From: Coriobacteriaceae bacterium AF45-21 | GTDB taxonomy: Bacteria; Actinomycetota; Coriobacteriia; Coriobacteriales; Coriobacteriaceae | Length of the DNA: 64,000 bases | Direction: 5' to 3' | Assembly (NCBI GenBank): GCA_027682925.1 | Contig: JAQCYU010000001.1 | Span: 62,001 to 126,000 of the forward strand | In this document: positions 8,696 through 16,861 of the stretch, piece by piece | Position numbering within the stretch: the first letter of the stretch is position 1 | Layout of the letters: each line of letters starts with the position of its first letter | Position numbers and translations under genes: made by a program | Notes under the pieces: model-generated | Databases searched by the model: none | What the model saw: only the letters and a program-made list of their open reading frames with translations | What the model was told of the DNA's origin: nothing

Positions 8696-9547
8696 TTAGT
8701 CAATCAGATATTTCTCGAATGCGGCCATGTTCTTGGCATCTGCCGCCGCCGGGTCATCGTAGTAACGCCCGTCCGTGATTTCCTGGCCCAGCATGCCATC
8801 GAAACCATGGGCATTAAGCGTAGCGACGAAGGCGTCCATATCGTGCTTGCCATCGCCCCACACCAGATGGCCATACGGGTCACCGTCGATAAAGTGCATC
8901 TCGTGAATTGCCCCATCACCAAAGGCGGCAAACCAGTCCTCGAGCGTCTCGCCCGCAACGCCCATCGCGGTTGTATCAACCATGGGCTGTAAGTACGGGC
9001 TCGCGACCTCGTCAATCATGCGCTTCGCATCGGAAACCGTCGTTACAAGGTTGCTCTCCTCGGGACGCAGGCTTTCCATCGTAAGCACCAGACCGTGCTC
9101 ACCGGCATACTCCGCCAGAATGGACAAGTGCTCGCGGCTGCGCTTCCAGGCTTCCTCGCGGTCCTCGTCCCAGTCGCCCCAGCCCGAGTTGACGGACATA
9201 CGGTCGCACCCAAGTACCTCGGCAAGCTCAATGCCGTGCTTAAAGTACGCCAGGCTGCGCTGTTCATGCAGCGGTTTGCGTGCGCAGTACTGCCAAGGAT
9301 AGACAACATTCTCGGGGCACAGAGTACGATACCTAAGCCCACGGTCTGCAGCTTTTTTCGCCAGGACCTCAGCCTCAAAGTAGCCCGTATGGTCGAGTGT
9401 CACATGCGGCTCTGCACACCACAGCTCAATGGACTCAAAGCCCAAACGCTGCTGCACATCAAGGAAGTAATCGAGCGACCACATGATGTAGTGGATATTC
9501 ATGCCCGCAATCTGTTCGCGGCGCAGCGTCGGCTTGGATTCAGACAT
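8696..9547 (-). CDS. frlC: FrlC-like sugar-phosphate isomerase/epimerase (xylose isomerase-like TIM barrel)
   Basis: TIM-barrel metalloenzyme. FrlC interconverts psicoselysine and fructoselysine. Family traits are LGFESIELWCAEPHV (strand 2), the metal site at LTMESLRPEESNLVTTVSDA, the string LQPMVDTTAMGVAGET, and EMHFIDGDPYGHLVWGDGKHD (His and Asp ligands). Length 283. A perfect AAGGAGG lies 6 nt before the ATG at 9547, inside the last codons of the preceding gene; the two genes are separated by a single base, so they are translationally coupled. Confidence 0.78.
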   Translation of the reverse strand: MSESKPTLRREQIAGMNIHYIMWSLDYFLDVQQRLGFESIELWCAEPHVTLDHTGYFEAEVLAKKAADRGLRYRTLCPENVVYPWQYCARKPLHEQRSLAYFKHGIELAEVLGCDRMSVNSGWGDWDEDREEAWKRSREHLSILAEYAGEHGLVLTMESLRPEESNLVTTVSDAKRMIDEVASPYLQPMVDTTAMGVAGETLEDWFAAFGDGAIHEMHFIDGDPYGHLVWGDGKHDMDAFVATLNAHGFDGMLGQEITDGRYYDDPAAADAKNMAAFEKYLID

Positions 9548-9548
9548 C

Positions 9549-11131
9549 TTATGCCTCCTTATTTCGATCGAACACGATTTGTCCGTCCGACATCGTCATA
9601 TCAACCGCAAGATCGCGTGCGTCGCGATAATCGAGGTCGAACACATCCCGATCGAGCACGCAGATATCGGCAAGCTTGCGACCTCGAGCGTACCCAGTTC
9701 GTCTTCGCGCATCAGATCGTACACGCCCCCGGCAGTCCAAGCACGCAAGAGCTCGACAAGCGTCAGCGTGTTGGCCTCATTCACGGGCAGTCCATCGTCG
9801 AAGTATCCGCCGCACGCGCTGTAGATTGACTCGCCCAGGCTCGGAATCAGCAGTGGCAAATCCGTACCACAGCACACCGTGCATCCGGAATCTTCCATGC
9901 CGCGGCGATTCCAGCTGTGCAAAAGTCGCGTCTCGCCAATTTGTCGACGCATCATCGACAGGCAATCCTCGCGCCGGTCCAGCGTCAGAATCTGCGGATA
10001 GACCTCGCAAATTCCACCTAACTTGCCAAACTCGACAAGATCGGTCGGGTCAGAGTTCTCGAGATCGGTAATCGCATGGCGGCGAAGCAACCGTCCATGC
10101 TCGTCTCGAGGCAGCGAGGCATAGAGCGCCACGGTGCGACGAACGGCTCCATCGCCCTGGCAATGCAAGGAATATCGGAAGCCGTCAGCATCAATTGCGC
10201 GCAGCTCGTTCTCAATCAGATCCCACTCGGGCTCCTCGACAACCGTCTTGCCGGCAGCGCCCGCATCGGCCGTGTCCTCATAGGGGTCAATCATCTCGGC
10301 AAGCCCCGCCCATACGCCGCGATCGGTCATACGGTTGAAGCCAGAAAAACGAACGAACGATCCCCGGAAGCGCTCTCGTGCCTCGCGAGCATATGACAGA
10401 TTTGCACCGGCACCCACCGGCTGCGACATCATAGAGACGCGAACCGTCAGCTCACCAGATTCCTCACGGCGAGCCATTTCGTCGGCAAAACCGTAGTAGT
10501 CATCAAACGCCATCTCCTTGATGGCGGTAACGCCGCGCTCGTTAAGCATGCTCATGTAGTCCGAATACCCCGCACGTACCTCGGGCAGCGCGAGGAAATC
10601 GCTCATCATGCGCCAGATCTTCTCGGCATAGCACGCCTGGGGTGTGAAGCCGTATCGCGCACTGGCGGCAGCATTGAGAACGCAGGTCTCCGCACCCGGT
10701 GTAAAGCAGACGACAGGGATATCGCCAAAACAATCGTCAAACACAGCTGCCGTATTTGCGTTCTCGGCATCCGATGCCAACGTTTCGGGCAGGTTGTGGC
10801 CAAAAGCCGCCGCGCAATCCGGATGATCTTCTTTCCATGCACGCAAGAGCGACACGGCCTCTTTGGCATCAGTGATGCCGGACAGATCAGACCCCAACGT
10901 CCGCAGCGCCCAGCCTGTATAGAAGGTATGTACATCGATCAGGCCAGGCATGACGGTGCGGTCGCCCAGGTCAACTACCTCGTCCGCTTGGGTCAAATAC
11001 GAAGCTACCTCACACTTGGTGCCAACAGCCTCAATTCGATTGCCACGGACCGCTACGAAACCTTCAAACGGCAGGTCCCCCGTACCGGTAAAGACGCTCT
11101 TAGACGTCAGGACCGTCAAACGATCAGACAT
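9549..11131 (-). CDS. YtcJ-like amidohydrolase (PF07969; apparent frameshift near 9679)
   Basis: Zn-dependent amidohydrolase of the YtcJ/N-substituted formamide deformylase type. Visible are the N-terminal composite-sheet strand with VMPGLIDVHTFYTGWAL, the segment GVTAIKEMAFDDYYGF, YSLHCQGDGAVRRTV, and VCCGTDLPLLIPSLGESIY. The C-terminal strand, with KLADICVLDRDVFDLDY, is read in another frame. One added G in the GTCGCAAGC stretch (about 9679) joins them as GTLEV-GKLADICVLDRD, the standard ending of this family, and gives 527 residues. ATG 11131 is preceded by GGTGG, 9 nt after the transporter stop. It may release the amino-acid or acyl part of the imported compound. Confidence 0.78.
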
Positions 11132-11140
11132 CACAACCAC

Positions 11141-12604
11141 CTACACCGGAAGCATGCCAGAGATTGCCGTTACGATCAGGCCAAAGACGACCATGAAAAT
11201 GAAGAACTTCCAAATGGTCTTCCACCATTGGCCAAACGAAATCTTAGCCACGGCAAGGCCGGCGACCGTCATGCCCGCCACGGGGCTGATAGTGTTGATG
11301 GTCTGATTAGCAAACTGGAGCGCGGTAACGGCAGCCTCGGGATTGAGGCCCATAAGCTCGGTCAGCGGACCCATGACGGGCATGGTGAGCGCCGCAAGTC
11401 CAGAACTCGAGGGAACCAGCAAAGAGAGCAGGCCAAGGACGATATACATAAACGTGGTGTAGACGGCGGCGGGTGCACCGGCGAGCGCAGTAGCGAGCGC
11501 CTGGAGGATGGTGTCGATGATCATGCCGCCCTCGGCGATGACCAGAATGCCGCGAGCGATACCGATAACGATGGCGGCGTACGCAAAGTCGGCGAGACCC
11601 TTAACGAACTCCTCAGCGATCGTCTGCTGGTCAAGACCGCCCAGGATACCGGCAAGCAAGCCCATGCCAAGAAACACGGCGGAAATCTCATTCATGTACC
11701 AGCCCTGGGTAACAAGACCCCAGACGATGATGCCCATACCGCAAGCAAAATCGATAAGCACGAGCTTCTGACGGATAGTGAACTCTTCCTCGATGGAGGC
11801 ATCGGTCACGGAAAACTCAACACGCTTGAGCTTATCGTCCTCGTACGTAATGGACGACTCGGGATTTTTCTTTACACGCATGGCGTAGCGCATGGCCCAT
11901 GCGATACCGACGGCAGTGAAGATGACCCAAGAAACGGCGCGCAGCCACAGCTGAGGATTGCCCTCGATACCAATGATGCCTTGGGCGATCAAAACATTAA
12001 ACGGGTCGATGGTCGAAGCACAATATCCCAGGTTAGGACCAAGGAAGCAGATGATAAACGCCGTCATCGAGTCATACCCGATACCCATCATGATGGGAAT
12101 GAAGATGGCATAGAACGGCAGGGCTTCCTCAGACATACCAAACGTAGTGCCGCAAATGGACAGCAGCGTCATCGTGATGGGAATGATGAGGATGTCCTTG
12201 TTCTTGAGCTTTTTAATCACACGGCTCATGCCGGCATTCAAAGCGTTGGTCTTGGTGATAATTGCGAACGATCCGCCAATCAATAAGACGAACGCAACGA
12301 CATCGGCAGCCTCCTGGATGCCCTTGGTGGGCGCTTGCAGGACCGCGAAGATATCCTGACCCAGATTGATGGTCTCGCCGGTCTCGGAATCGGTGTAGTT
12401 CTTATCGACCTGTTCATAGGTTCCAGCAACGGCGACTTCACGCTCGCCCGCCGCTGTCGAAATCGTCTTGCGCTGATACTGACCAGAGGGAACGATCCAA
12501 GTCAGGACCGCAAAGACAACGATCAGCAAGAACATGATCGTATAGACATGCGGTAATTTGAACTTAAAACGTCTGTTTGTCTTCTTCGCCTTCGTATCTG
12601 ACAT
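11141..12604 (-). CDS. YfcC-family (DcuC superfamily) membrane transporter
   Basis: Integral membrane carrier of the YfcC/C4-dicarboxylate anaerobic carrier family (PF03606), 487 residues. About twelve hydrophobic segments alternate with short loops. An N-terminal cytosolic tail rich in Lys is followed by IMFLLIVVFAVLTWIVPSG. Family motifs are FGMSEEALPFYAIFIPIM and GPNLGYCASTIDPFNVLIAQ in the first half, and LLVPSSSGLAALTMPVMGPL with LQFANQTINTISPVAGMTV in the second. ATG 12604 has GGAGG at 6 nt; the longer frame upstream was rejected. It is the first structural gene of the locus, so it probably imports the substrate. Some Amadori loci use Dcu-type carriers, but no substrate can be read from sequence. 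Confidence 0.82.
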   Translation of the reverse strand: MSDTKAKKTNRRFKFKLPHVYTIMFLLIVVFAVLTWIVPSGQYQRKTISTAAGEREVAVAGTYEQVDKNYTDSETGETINLGQDIFAVLQAPTKGIQEAADVVAFVLLIGGSFAIITKTNALNAGMSRVIKKLKNKDILIIPITMTLLSICGTTFGMSEEALPFYAIFIPIMMGIGYDSMTAFIICFLGPNLGYCASTIDPFNVLIAQGIIGIEGNPQLWLRAVSWVIFTAVGIAWAMRYAMRVKKNPESSITYEDDKLKRVEFSVTDASIEEEFTIRQKLVLIDFACGMGIIVWGLVTQGWYMNEISAVFLGMGLLAGILGGLDQQTIAEEFVKGLADFAYAAIVIGIARGILVIAEGGMIIDTILQALATALAGAPAAVYTTFMYIVLGLLSLLVPSSSGLAALTMPVMGPLTELMGLNPEAAVTALQFANQTINTISPVAGMTVAGLAVAKISFGQWWKTIWKFFIFMVVFGLIVTAISGMLPV

Positions 12605-12664
12605 AGATACCTCCAAAGAACTCGAGACTGCATCGCATCTCGCTTCAACGCTTGCACAAGGCAA

Positions 12665-12683
12665 ACGTTCTATGACGTTCTAT
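12665..12683. promoter_or_regulatory. Tandem 9-bp repeat upstream of the transporter gene
   Basis: ACGTTCTAT occurs at 12665-12673 and again at 12675-12683, a 10-bp period that puts both copies on one face of the helix. They lie 61-79 bp before the transporter start and could be a binding site for the adjacent GntR regulator. Inference only. Confidence 0.4.
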
Positions 12684-12774
12684 AGATTACCAGCAGCTTT
12701 TCCCGTCATCAAGATAATTTCAAACTGATTGCCGCAACGCGGTTGAACGGTTGCGTTCGCACCGTGAACGGTAT

Positions 12775-12810
12775 GGAAACGCCCGGTGAGATGATCCACC
12801 GGGCGTTTCC
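12775..12810 (-). terminator. Hairpin after the GntR gene
   Basis: A perfect 13-bp stem (12775-12787 with 12798-12810) and 10-nt loop, starting 13 nt after the regulator stop. It has no following T tract. It probably separates regulator transcription from the structural genes. Confidence 0.65.
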
Positions 12811-12822
12811 ATTCGCAATGTC

Positions 12823-13566
12823 CTAGATGTCAAAAACGTAGCGAGACCCAACGATCCGCTGACGACCGATGATAAACGGCCGCCGTTGCTCATCGAAAAA
12901 GAAGGCTTCCATATAAAACAAGGGTTCGCCAACGGGAACCGCCAGCAACCGAGCGACCTCGGGCGATGCGCACGCGATCTCGAGCGTGCACGGGTCGGTA
13001 AACGCGGGCATGCGGCCCGTCTGGTTGCGCACGAACTCAAAAATGGATTGGTTAGATAGAGGCGCCGTTGATAGATAGGCGTTGTCCTCGTAAACGTATA
13101 TGTTGTTCTCAAGCATGACGGGGACGCCATCGGCAGTACGCACACGCTCGACGCAAATCAAGTCAGTTCCAACGGGAACACCAAAGAACTGTGCTTCGGT
13201 AGAATCCGCCGGCAGTATCTTTCTCGAAATGACACACGCCCCCGGTTCCATTCCGTTAACGCGGCATGCGTCCGAAAAACTCTGGACGTCATCCTTCTGG
13301 CGAATCTTGCGCTTGAGCTTGGGGGCATTGACGAACGTGCCTTTCCCCTGTCGCTTCGTTAGATAGCCCTGCTGGACGAGCTCCTCAATAGCGCGTCGCA
13401 CGGTAACGCGGCCAACTTTATAGCTCTCAGCCAATTCGAATTCGTTGGGTATCCGCGCGCCTGCCTTGTAGGCGCCGGAGTTGATTTCGTTTTTAATGAT
13501 ATCAATGACCTGTTGGTACAGCGGTATCGCTGCTTTACCGTCAGTTAGCCCTTCAGTCGGTGGCAT
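12823..13566 (-). CDS. GntR/HutC-family regulator with UTRA domain (FrlR-like position)
   Basis: Effector-responsive repressor of 247 residues. The N-terminal winged helix is clear: IPLYQQVIDIIKNEINSG, then IPNEFELAESYKVGRVTVRRA (recognition helix) and LVQQGYLTKRQGKGTFV (wing). From about residue 90 a UTRA ligand domain follows, with VPVGTDLICVERVRTADGVP, FEFVRNQTGRMP and PLFYMEAFFFDEQRRPFIIG. UTRA domains bind phosphorylated sugars or amino sugars, and FrlR of the fructoselysine operon belongs to the same family. It lies just upstream of the transporter and faces the same way, so local control of the locus is the obvious inference. Confidence 0.85.
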   Translation of the reverse strand: MPPTEGLTDGKAAIPLYQQVIDIIKNEINSGAYKAGARIPNEFELAESYKVGRVTVRRAIEELVQQGYLTKRQGKGTFVNAPKLKRKIRQKDDVQSFSDACRVNGMEPGACVISRKILPADSTEAQFFGVPVGTDLICVERVRTADGVPVMLENNIYVYEDNAYLSTAPLSNQSIFEFVRNQTGRMPAFTDPCTLEIACASPEVARLLAVPVGEPLFYMEAFFFDEQRRPFIIGRQRIVGSRYVFDI

Positions 13567-13586
13567 ATACCCTCTCCCAGCACAAT

Positions 13587-13632
13587 TAAGTCAAAAGCGG
13601 GCTCAAGGGCATTCAACAAGCCCTTAAGCCCG
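13587..13632 (-). terminator. Rho-independent terminator
   Basis: GCGGGCT and AAGGGC on the left (13596-13609) pair with GCCCTT and AAGCCCGC on the right (13619-13632). TTTTGACTT follows on the minus strand. It lies 85 nt after the HAD gene. A small dyad AGCATA-N3-TATGCT (13636-13650) adjoins it. Confidence 0.7.
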
Positions 13633-13716
13633 CATTAGCATAAAGTATGCTTGCTGCCGCACCAAAATGTCGGGTATTTACTCATCTGACCCGAAAAACG
13701 CGCAACTACCGCGCTC

Positions 13717-14375
13717 CTAAGAAAGCGTGAGCAGCTCCGGCAGCTGGTCGATAATCTTGTCCGCGGCATCCTGGCTAAAGCCAAAGCGTTCCTCGCGCTT
13801 GGCAATGACCGTCAGGCCGGCTCGCTTACCCGCGGTAATGCCCGGAACGGAATCCTCAACGCAGCAGCAACGATTCGCGGGCAGCCCCAGCAGGTCCAGC
13901 GCATGCAGGTAGATGTCGGGCTCGGGTTTGCTCTCCTTAAACTGCTCGCCGCTCACCACATACTCAAAGGCATCAGACAGCCCGCATGCGTTGAGCACTT
14001 CCTCGATGCTAACCATGGGAGACGAGCTGGCAAGCGCCACGCGAACGCCACGGCGCGGCAGCTCTCGAATCGTATCCACGGCGCCTGGGTTAATCAAAGC
14101 CTGATAGTCACGCGGACGCTTATGCGCCCACTCGTCCCAACGGGTCAACGCCTCCTCGCCAGTGAAGTGTCCCTTACCGGCGCGCTCAAGCCAATCGACC
14201 AGCATATGCAGGAAGACTGATGCGAGGTACCGACCTGCCCATTCAACTCCTCTTGAGTCAGATTAAGTCCAAGCTCCTTGGCAAACGCGGCAGTCTCGCC
14301 CAAGTAGTAATACTCGGTATCGACAATGACGCCGTCCATGTCAAAGATAACGGCGTCGAACGGAAATGCGGACAC
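13717..14375 (-). CDS. HAD-IA hydrolase, beta-phosphoglucomutase-like (apparent frameshift near 14211)
   Basis: Phosphatase or phosphomutase of the HAD superfamily. Motif I is FDAVIFDMDGVIVDTE at the N terminus. Motif II/III elements are VALASSSPMVSIEE and the KESKPEPDIYLHALDLLG stretch, and motif IV is CCCVEDSVPGITAGKRAG. The frame breaks in the cap domain near 14211. Adding one C to the CC run joins TSHQSS to LHMLVDWLERAG and gives 219 residues, a normal length. The GTG at 14375 has GGAGGG 4-5 nt upstream and is preferred over earlier starts. The substrate is unknown. Confidence 0.75.
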
Positions 14376-14390
14376 GGCACCCTCCCTAAC

Positions 14391-14416
14391 AAAAGGACGC
14401 CCGCAAGCAGGCGCCC
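14391..14416 (-). terminator. Rho-independent terminator after the Cof-type HAD gene
   Basis: A 10-bp stem with two G-U pairs (14395-14404 with 14407-14416) closes on a tight loop. It is followed on the minus strand by TTTTG. It separates the two HAD genes. Confidence 0.7.
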
Positions 14417-14439
14417 GAGCCATGCATTAATCGGCGATT

Positions 14440-15282
14440 CTAACCCAGCAGCTTATCCAGCGCCACCGCAATGCCATCTTCGTTGTTATCGGCGGTCACC
14501 ATCTGGGCTACAGCCTTAACCTCTTCGACGGCGTTACCCATGGCAACACCGGTGCCGGCCCACTCAATCATGGACTTGTCGTTCTGGCCGTCGCCAAACG
14601 ATACGACCTCACTGGCATCGATGCCGAGCTTGGGCAGGGCACCCTCGAGTGCGCGGGCCTTGTCGATACCGGGCGCCGTGTACTCAAAGTACCAGTCGGC
14701 CGTAAACATGCCCGAAAGCGTCTGCTTAAAGGGCGCATACATCTCCTCGTGATGTGCCTGCAGGTAGGCTGGATCGCCCGCCGTCAGCAGCTTGTCCACG
14801 GGATAAGTGTCCACGACCTCATGCAAGCTCTCGACCTCACGGATCTTAAGGTCGCAGGCATCGCGCTCATACTTGACGATATTCTTCTGCGAACCGTCCG
14901 GCAGTGTGATCATGCAGCGATACGAGTCCACGACGTGCAGGTCCCGACCGAGCGAGATCATGGGAATCACGTCGAAATTGCGCAGATGATCAATCAGACG
15001 GTGCAGCTCAGCAGCCGGCATGGCCTGGTCAAAAAGGACCTCATCGGTCTGAGCGTCGACCACATGCGCGCCATTAAAGGCAACCAGCAGACCGTCATGG
15101 TTTTGAAGGTCGAGCTCCTGCGCCAAGGCGTGCAGTCCCCATGCGGGACGGCCCGAAGCCAAGATGAGCTTAATGCCCGACTCCTGCGCCGCGAGCAGCT
15201 TCTCGCGCGTACGCGGGCTAATCACTTTCTGATCGTTGGTGAGCGTACCGTCGATATCCATCGCGATGGCTTTGACTGCCAT
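14440..15282 (-). CDS. Cof-type HAD-IIB sugar phosphatase
   Basis: HAD-IIB phosphatase of the Cof/YidA type, which dephosphorylates sugar phosphates or pyridoxal phosphate in studied members. AIAMDIDGTLTNDQKVIS is motif I, ILASGRPAWGLHAL motif II, GIDKARALEGALPKLG contains the motif III Lys, and VVSFGDGQNDKSMIEWAG is motif IV. Product 280 residues. The ATG at 15282 has GGGAGG upstream, so a 17-codon upstream extension was dropped. It appears to be its own transcription unit, ending in the hairpin at 14391-14416. Confidence 0.85.
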   Translation of the reverse strand: MAVKAIAMDIDGTLTNDQKVISPRTREKLLAAQESGIKLILASGRPAWGLHALAQELDLQNHDGLLVAFNGAHVVDAQTDEVLFDQAMPAAELHRLIDHLRNFDVIPMISLGRDLHVVDSYRCMITLPDGSQKNIVKYERDACDLKIREVESLHEVVDTYPVDKLLTAGDPAYLQAHHEEMYAPFKQTLSGMFTADWYFEYTAPGIDKARALEGALPKLGIDASEVVSFGDGQNDKSMIEWAGTGVAMGNAVEEVKAVAQMVTADNNEDGIAVALDKLLG

Positions 15283-15431
15283 ATATGCCTCCCTGTCATT
15301 GAACAACCTTGTCTGAGCCATCATACAGAACACCCATCGCGACTCCGTTTACAACGGGCAAAAAGTCATATTGTCTCGAACATGAACGGCGTGTGGTCGT
15401 GAAGCTTTATCGCTCAGGTCAAATACGTCTG

Positions 15432-16106
15432 CTAGCGACGCTCATCCGTCGGTGCGCCCTCGACGATCGCGATGCCCGCCGATGCGCCTAACGCGCTGGC
15501 GCCGGCCTCGATGAATGCGCAAGCCTCTTCGTAATTATGGATACCGCCCGCCGCCTTGATTGCCACGGCATCGCCGAGCACCTCGTGCATCAGCCGCACG
15601 TCCTCGAGCTTAGCACCGCCAAAGCTTCTGCCGGTCGATGTCTTAAGGAATCCCGGCTTGGCCTCCAGCGCGATCTCGCATACACGGCGCTTGGCGGCGT
15701 CGTCACCGTCCAGCTTGCACATCTCGACGATTACCTTGTCAGTGATGCCATGCGCGCGACAAAAATCAGCAATGGTAGTCATCTCGCGCTCGATGGCATC
15801 AAAATCGCGGTTCTCGATCGACCCCTGATTCAAAACGTAGTCAATCTCGGTAAAGCCACACGCAGCGTATTCCTCAAACCTCGCAAGCTTCTCCTCAAGC
15901 GTCATAGTGCCCTGGGGAAAGTCGATGGCGCCGGCAAGGATGATGTCAGAGCCCTCGAGCATGGCGCGGCCCGTCTCGTACTCCTGAAGGTTCGCAAATA
16001 CGCAGCGAAAGTTGTACTTTAACGCCTTCTCGACATACTGCTCAAACGTGTCCTCGGGGGCATCGATATAGTCGATGTATTTATTGATGGGTTTGGCAAG
16101 TGTCAT
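15432..16106 (-). CDS. deoC: Deoxyribose-phosphate aldolase
   Basis: Class I aldolase that splits 2-deoxyribose 5-phosphate into acetaldehyde and glyceraldehyde 3-phosphate in nucleoside catabolism. The TIM barrel of 224 residues shows the Schiff-base lysine in PGFLKTSTGRSFGGA, the second lysine in AVAIKAAGGIHNYEEA, and the Asp/Cys neighbourhood EIDYVLNQGSIENRDFD. Length fits the family. ATG 16106 is preceded by AAGGAGG. A short hairpin and a palindrome lie upstream, suggesting repressor control. No other deo genes are adjacent. Confidence 0.88.
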   Translation of the reverse strand: MTLAKPINKYIDYIDAPEDTFEQYVEKALKYNFRCVFANLQEYETGRAMLEGSDIILAGAIDFPQGTMTLEEKLARFEEYAACGFTEIDYVLNQGSIENRDFDAIEREMTTIADFCRAHGITDKVIVEMCKLDGDDAAKRRVCEIALEAKPGFLKTSTGRSFGGAKLEDVRLMHEVLGDAVAIKAAGGIHNYEEACAFIEAGASALGASAGIAIVEGAPTDERR

Positions 16107-16140
16107 GCTGGGCCTCCTTGTTCAGGACTGACAACCGATT

Positions 16141-16164
16141 CGTGGTTTCACGCGAAAAACCACG
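16141..16164 (-). promoter_or_regulatory. Dyad upstream of deoC
   Basis: CGTGGTTT (16141-16148) pairs with AAACCACG (16157-16164), 35 bp before the deoC start. It could be a leader hairpin or an operator. Confidence 0.4.
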
Positions 16165-16225
16165 TTCAATGTACGCCCGACATACAAGGACAGCGTCCGC
16201 ATTCCGACAAGTGGTATGAAATTAG

Positions 16226-16245
16226 CTGTAAACGTATATTTACAG
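16226..16245. promoter_or_regulatory. Palindromic candidate operator
   Basis: CTGTAAA-N6-TTTACAG is a perfect 7+7 inverted repeat about 120 bp upstream of deoC. The shape resembles LacI-type sites, but the protein is unknown. Confidence 0.4.
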
Positions 16246-16347
16246 ACAGCGAATGGCACCGCACGCGGATGCCGACAGCAAGACATCCCCCCTCAATACA
16301 CCCTCATGCCCCTTTACTGTTTGCGACCAGAAATGATGAGCTGCACA

Positions 16348-16383
16348 ACGTCGTTAGCGGTCGAATTCGACCTCTGACGACGT
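16348..16383. repeat. 36-bp near-perfect palindrome
   Basis: Two 18-nt halves (16348-16365 and 16366-16383) match as reverse complements at 16 of 18 positions, with no spacer, centred on GAATTC. It could extrude as a cruciform or bind a dimeric protein. It lies at the left edge of the ClpP-VirD4 island. Confidence 0.7.
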
Positions 16384-16524
16384 CACGCGACTCATCGTAT
16401 CCGACCGACAACAGAAAAGGGGCACGTTCGCATAGCGTGGCGCGTGACGGTTGCAAAACCACCCCATTTGAAACAAACGCAAAAAAGTACTTGCAAAGAC
16501 GCGTTCCGACATATAAGTTGATAA

Positions 16525-16544
16525 AAGACCGCCGTTGCGGTTTT
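16525..16544 (+). terminator. Short hairpin followed by TTTT
   Basis: AAGACCGC pairs with GCGGTTTT around the loop CGTT. A promoter-like TATAAG lies about 15 bp upstream. It may be a leader hairpin or attenuator of the downstream genes. Confidence 0.35.
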
Positions 16545-16778
16545 AAGTAGATCGAGCATATGAAGTTTGAGTTTTAGCGTGTAAGAGAAAGAAGATCGGC
16601 AAAGTACAACCCCAAACGCAATGACAACTTAATGAGGTAACTGCCACATGTGAGGCACCCAGGGCATTGCTGTCTCGATTTTGAGCACGATGCCTTCCGC
16701 CTTGCATGGGCCGTTCCATCCCGCCCCTGCAGCAACTGCCTCACGGGCTCATTGAAAACCGCATAGCACCCCAACGTC

Positions 16779-16814
16779 AGCACATCACCCACGGCAAGCA
16801 CATCACTCACGACA
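16779..16814 (+). repeat. 18-bp tandem repeat in a C/A-rich leader
   Basis: Two adjacent copies (16779-16796 and 16797-16814) agree at 16 of 18 positions, and a third CACATCA follows. The frame is open through it and would encode a His/Asn/Gln-rich stretch, but the best start codon lies downstream at 16862. Confidence 0.55.
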
Positions 16815-16861
16815 ACCAACACATCAACAAACAGCACGAACATCAACCGATTGGAGAAGCT

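Larger units (their letters stand above)
16107..16861. other. 755-bp intergenic region rich in palindromes
   Basis: No convincing gene. An open frame from 16269 to 16550 on the plus strand has no ribosome site and crosses the palindromes. The region holds two dyads upstream of deoC, a 36-bp palindrome, a hairpin followed by TTTT, and an 18-bp tandem repeat before the next gene. Confidence 0.6.

Noticed and set aside
10796-12286. 496-codon plus-strand frame opposite the transporter and amidohydrolase
   Set aside because: It is the complement of two genes with strong membrane and catalytic motifs; its His/Asp/Arg-rich content is the usual antisense of hydrophobic codons.
2180-13566. Reading the locus as a xylose or ribose operon because of the FGGY and PfkB kinases
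   Set aside because: The SIS deglycase with the FrlB C terminus, the FrlC-like barrel and the UTRA regulator fit an Amadori pathway better, and there is no xylose isomerase or sugar ABC/PTS system.
16269-16550. 93-codon plus-strand frame upstream of the ClpP-VirD4 island
   Set aside because: No ribosome site, it runs through the 36-bp palindrome and a hairpin, and shows no domain-like composition.
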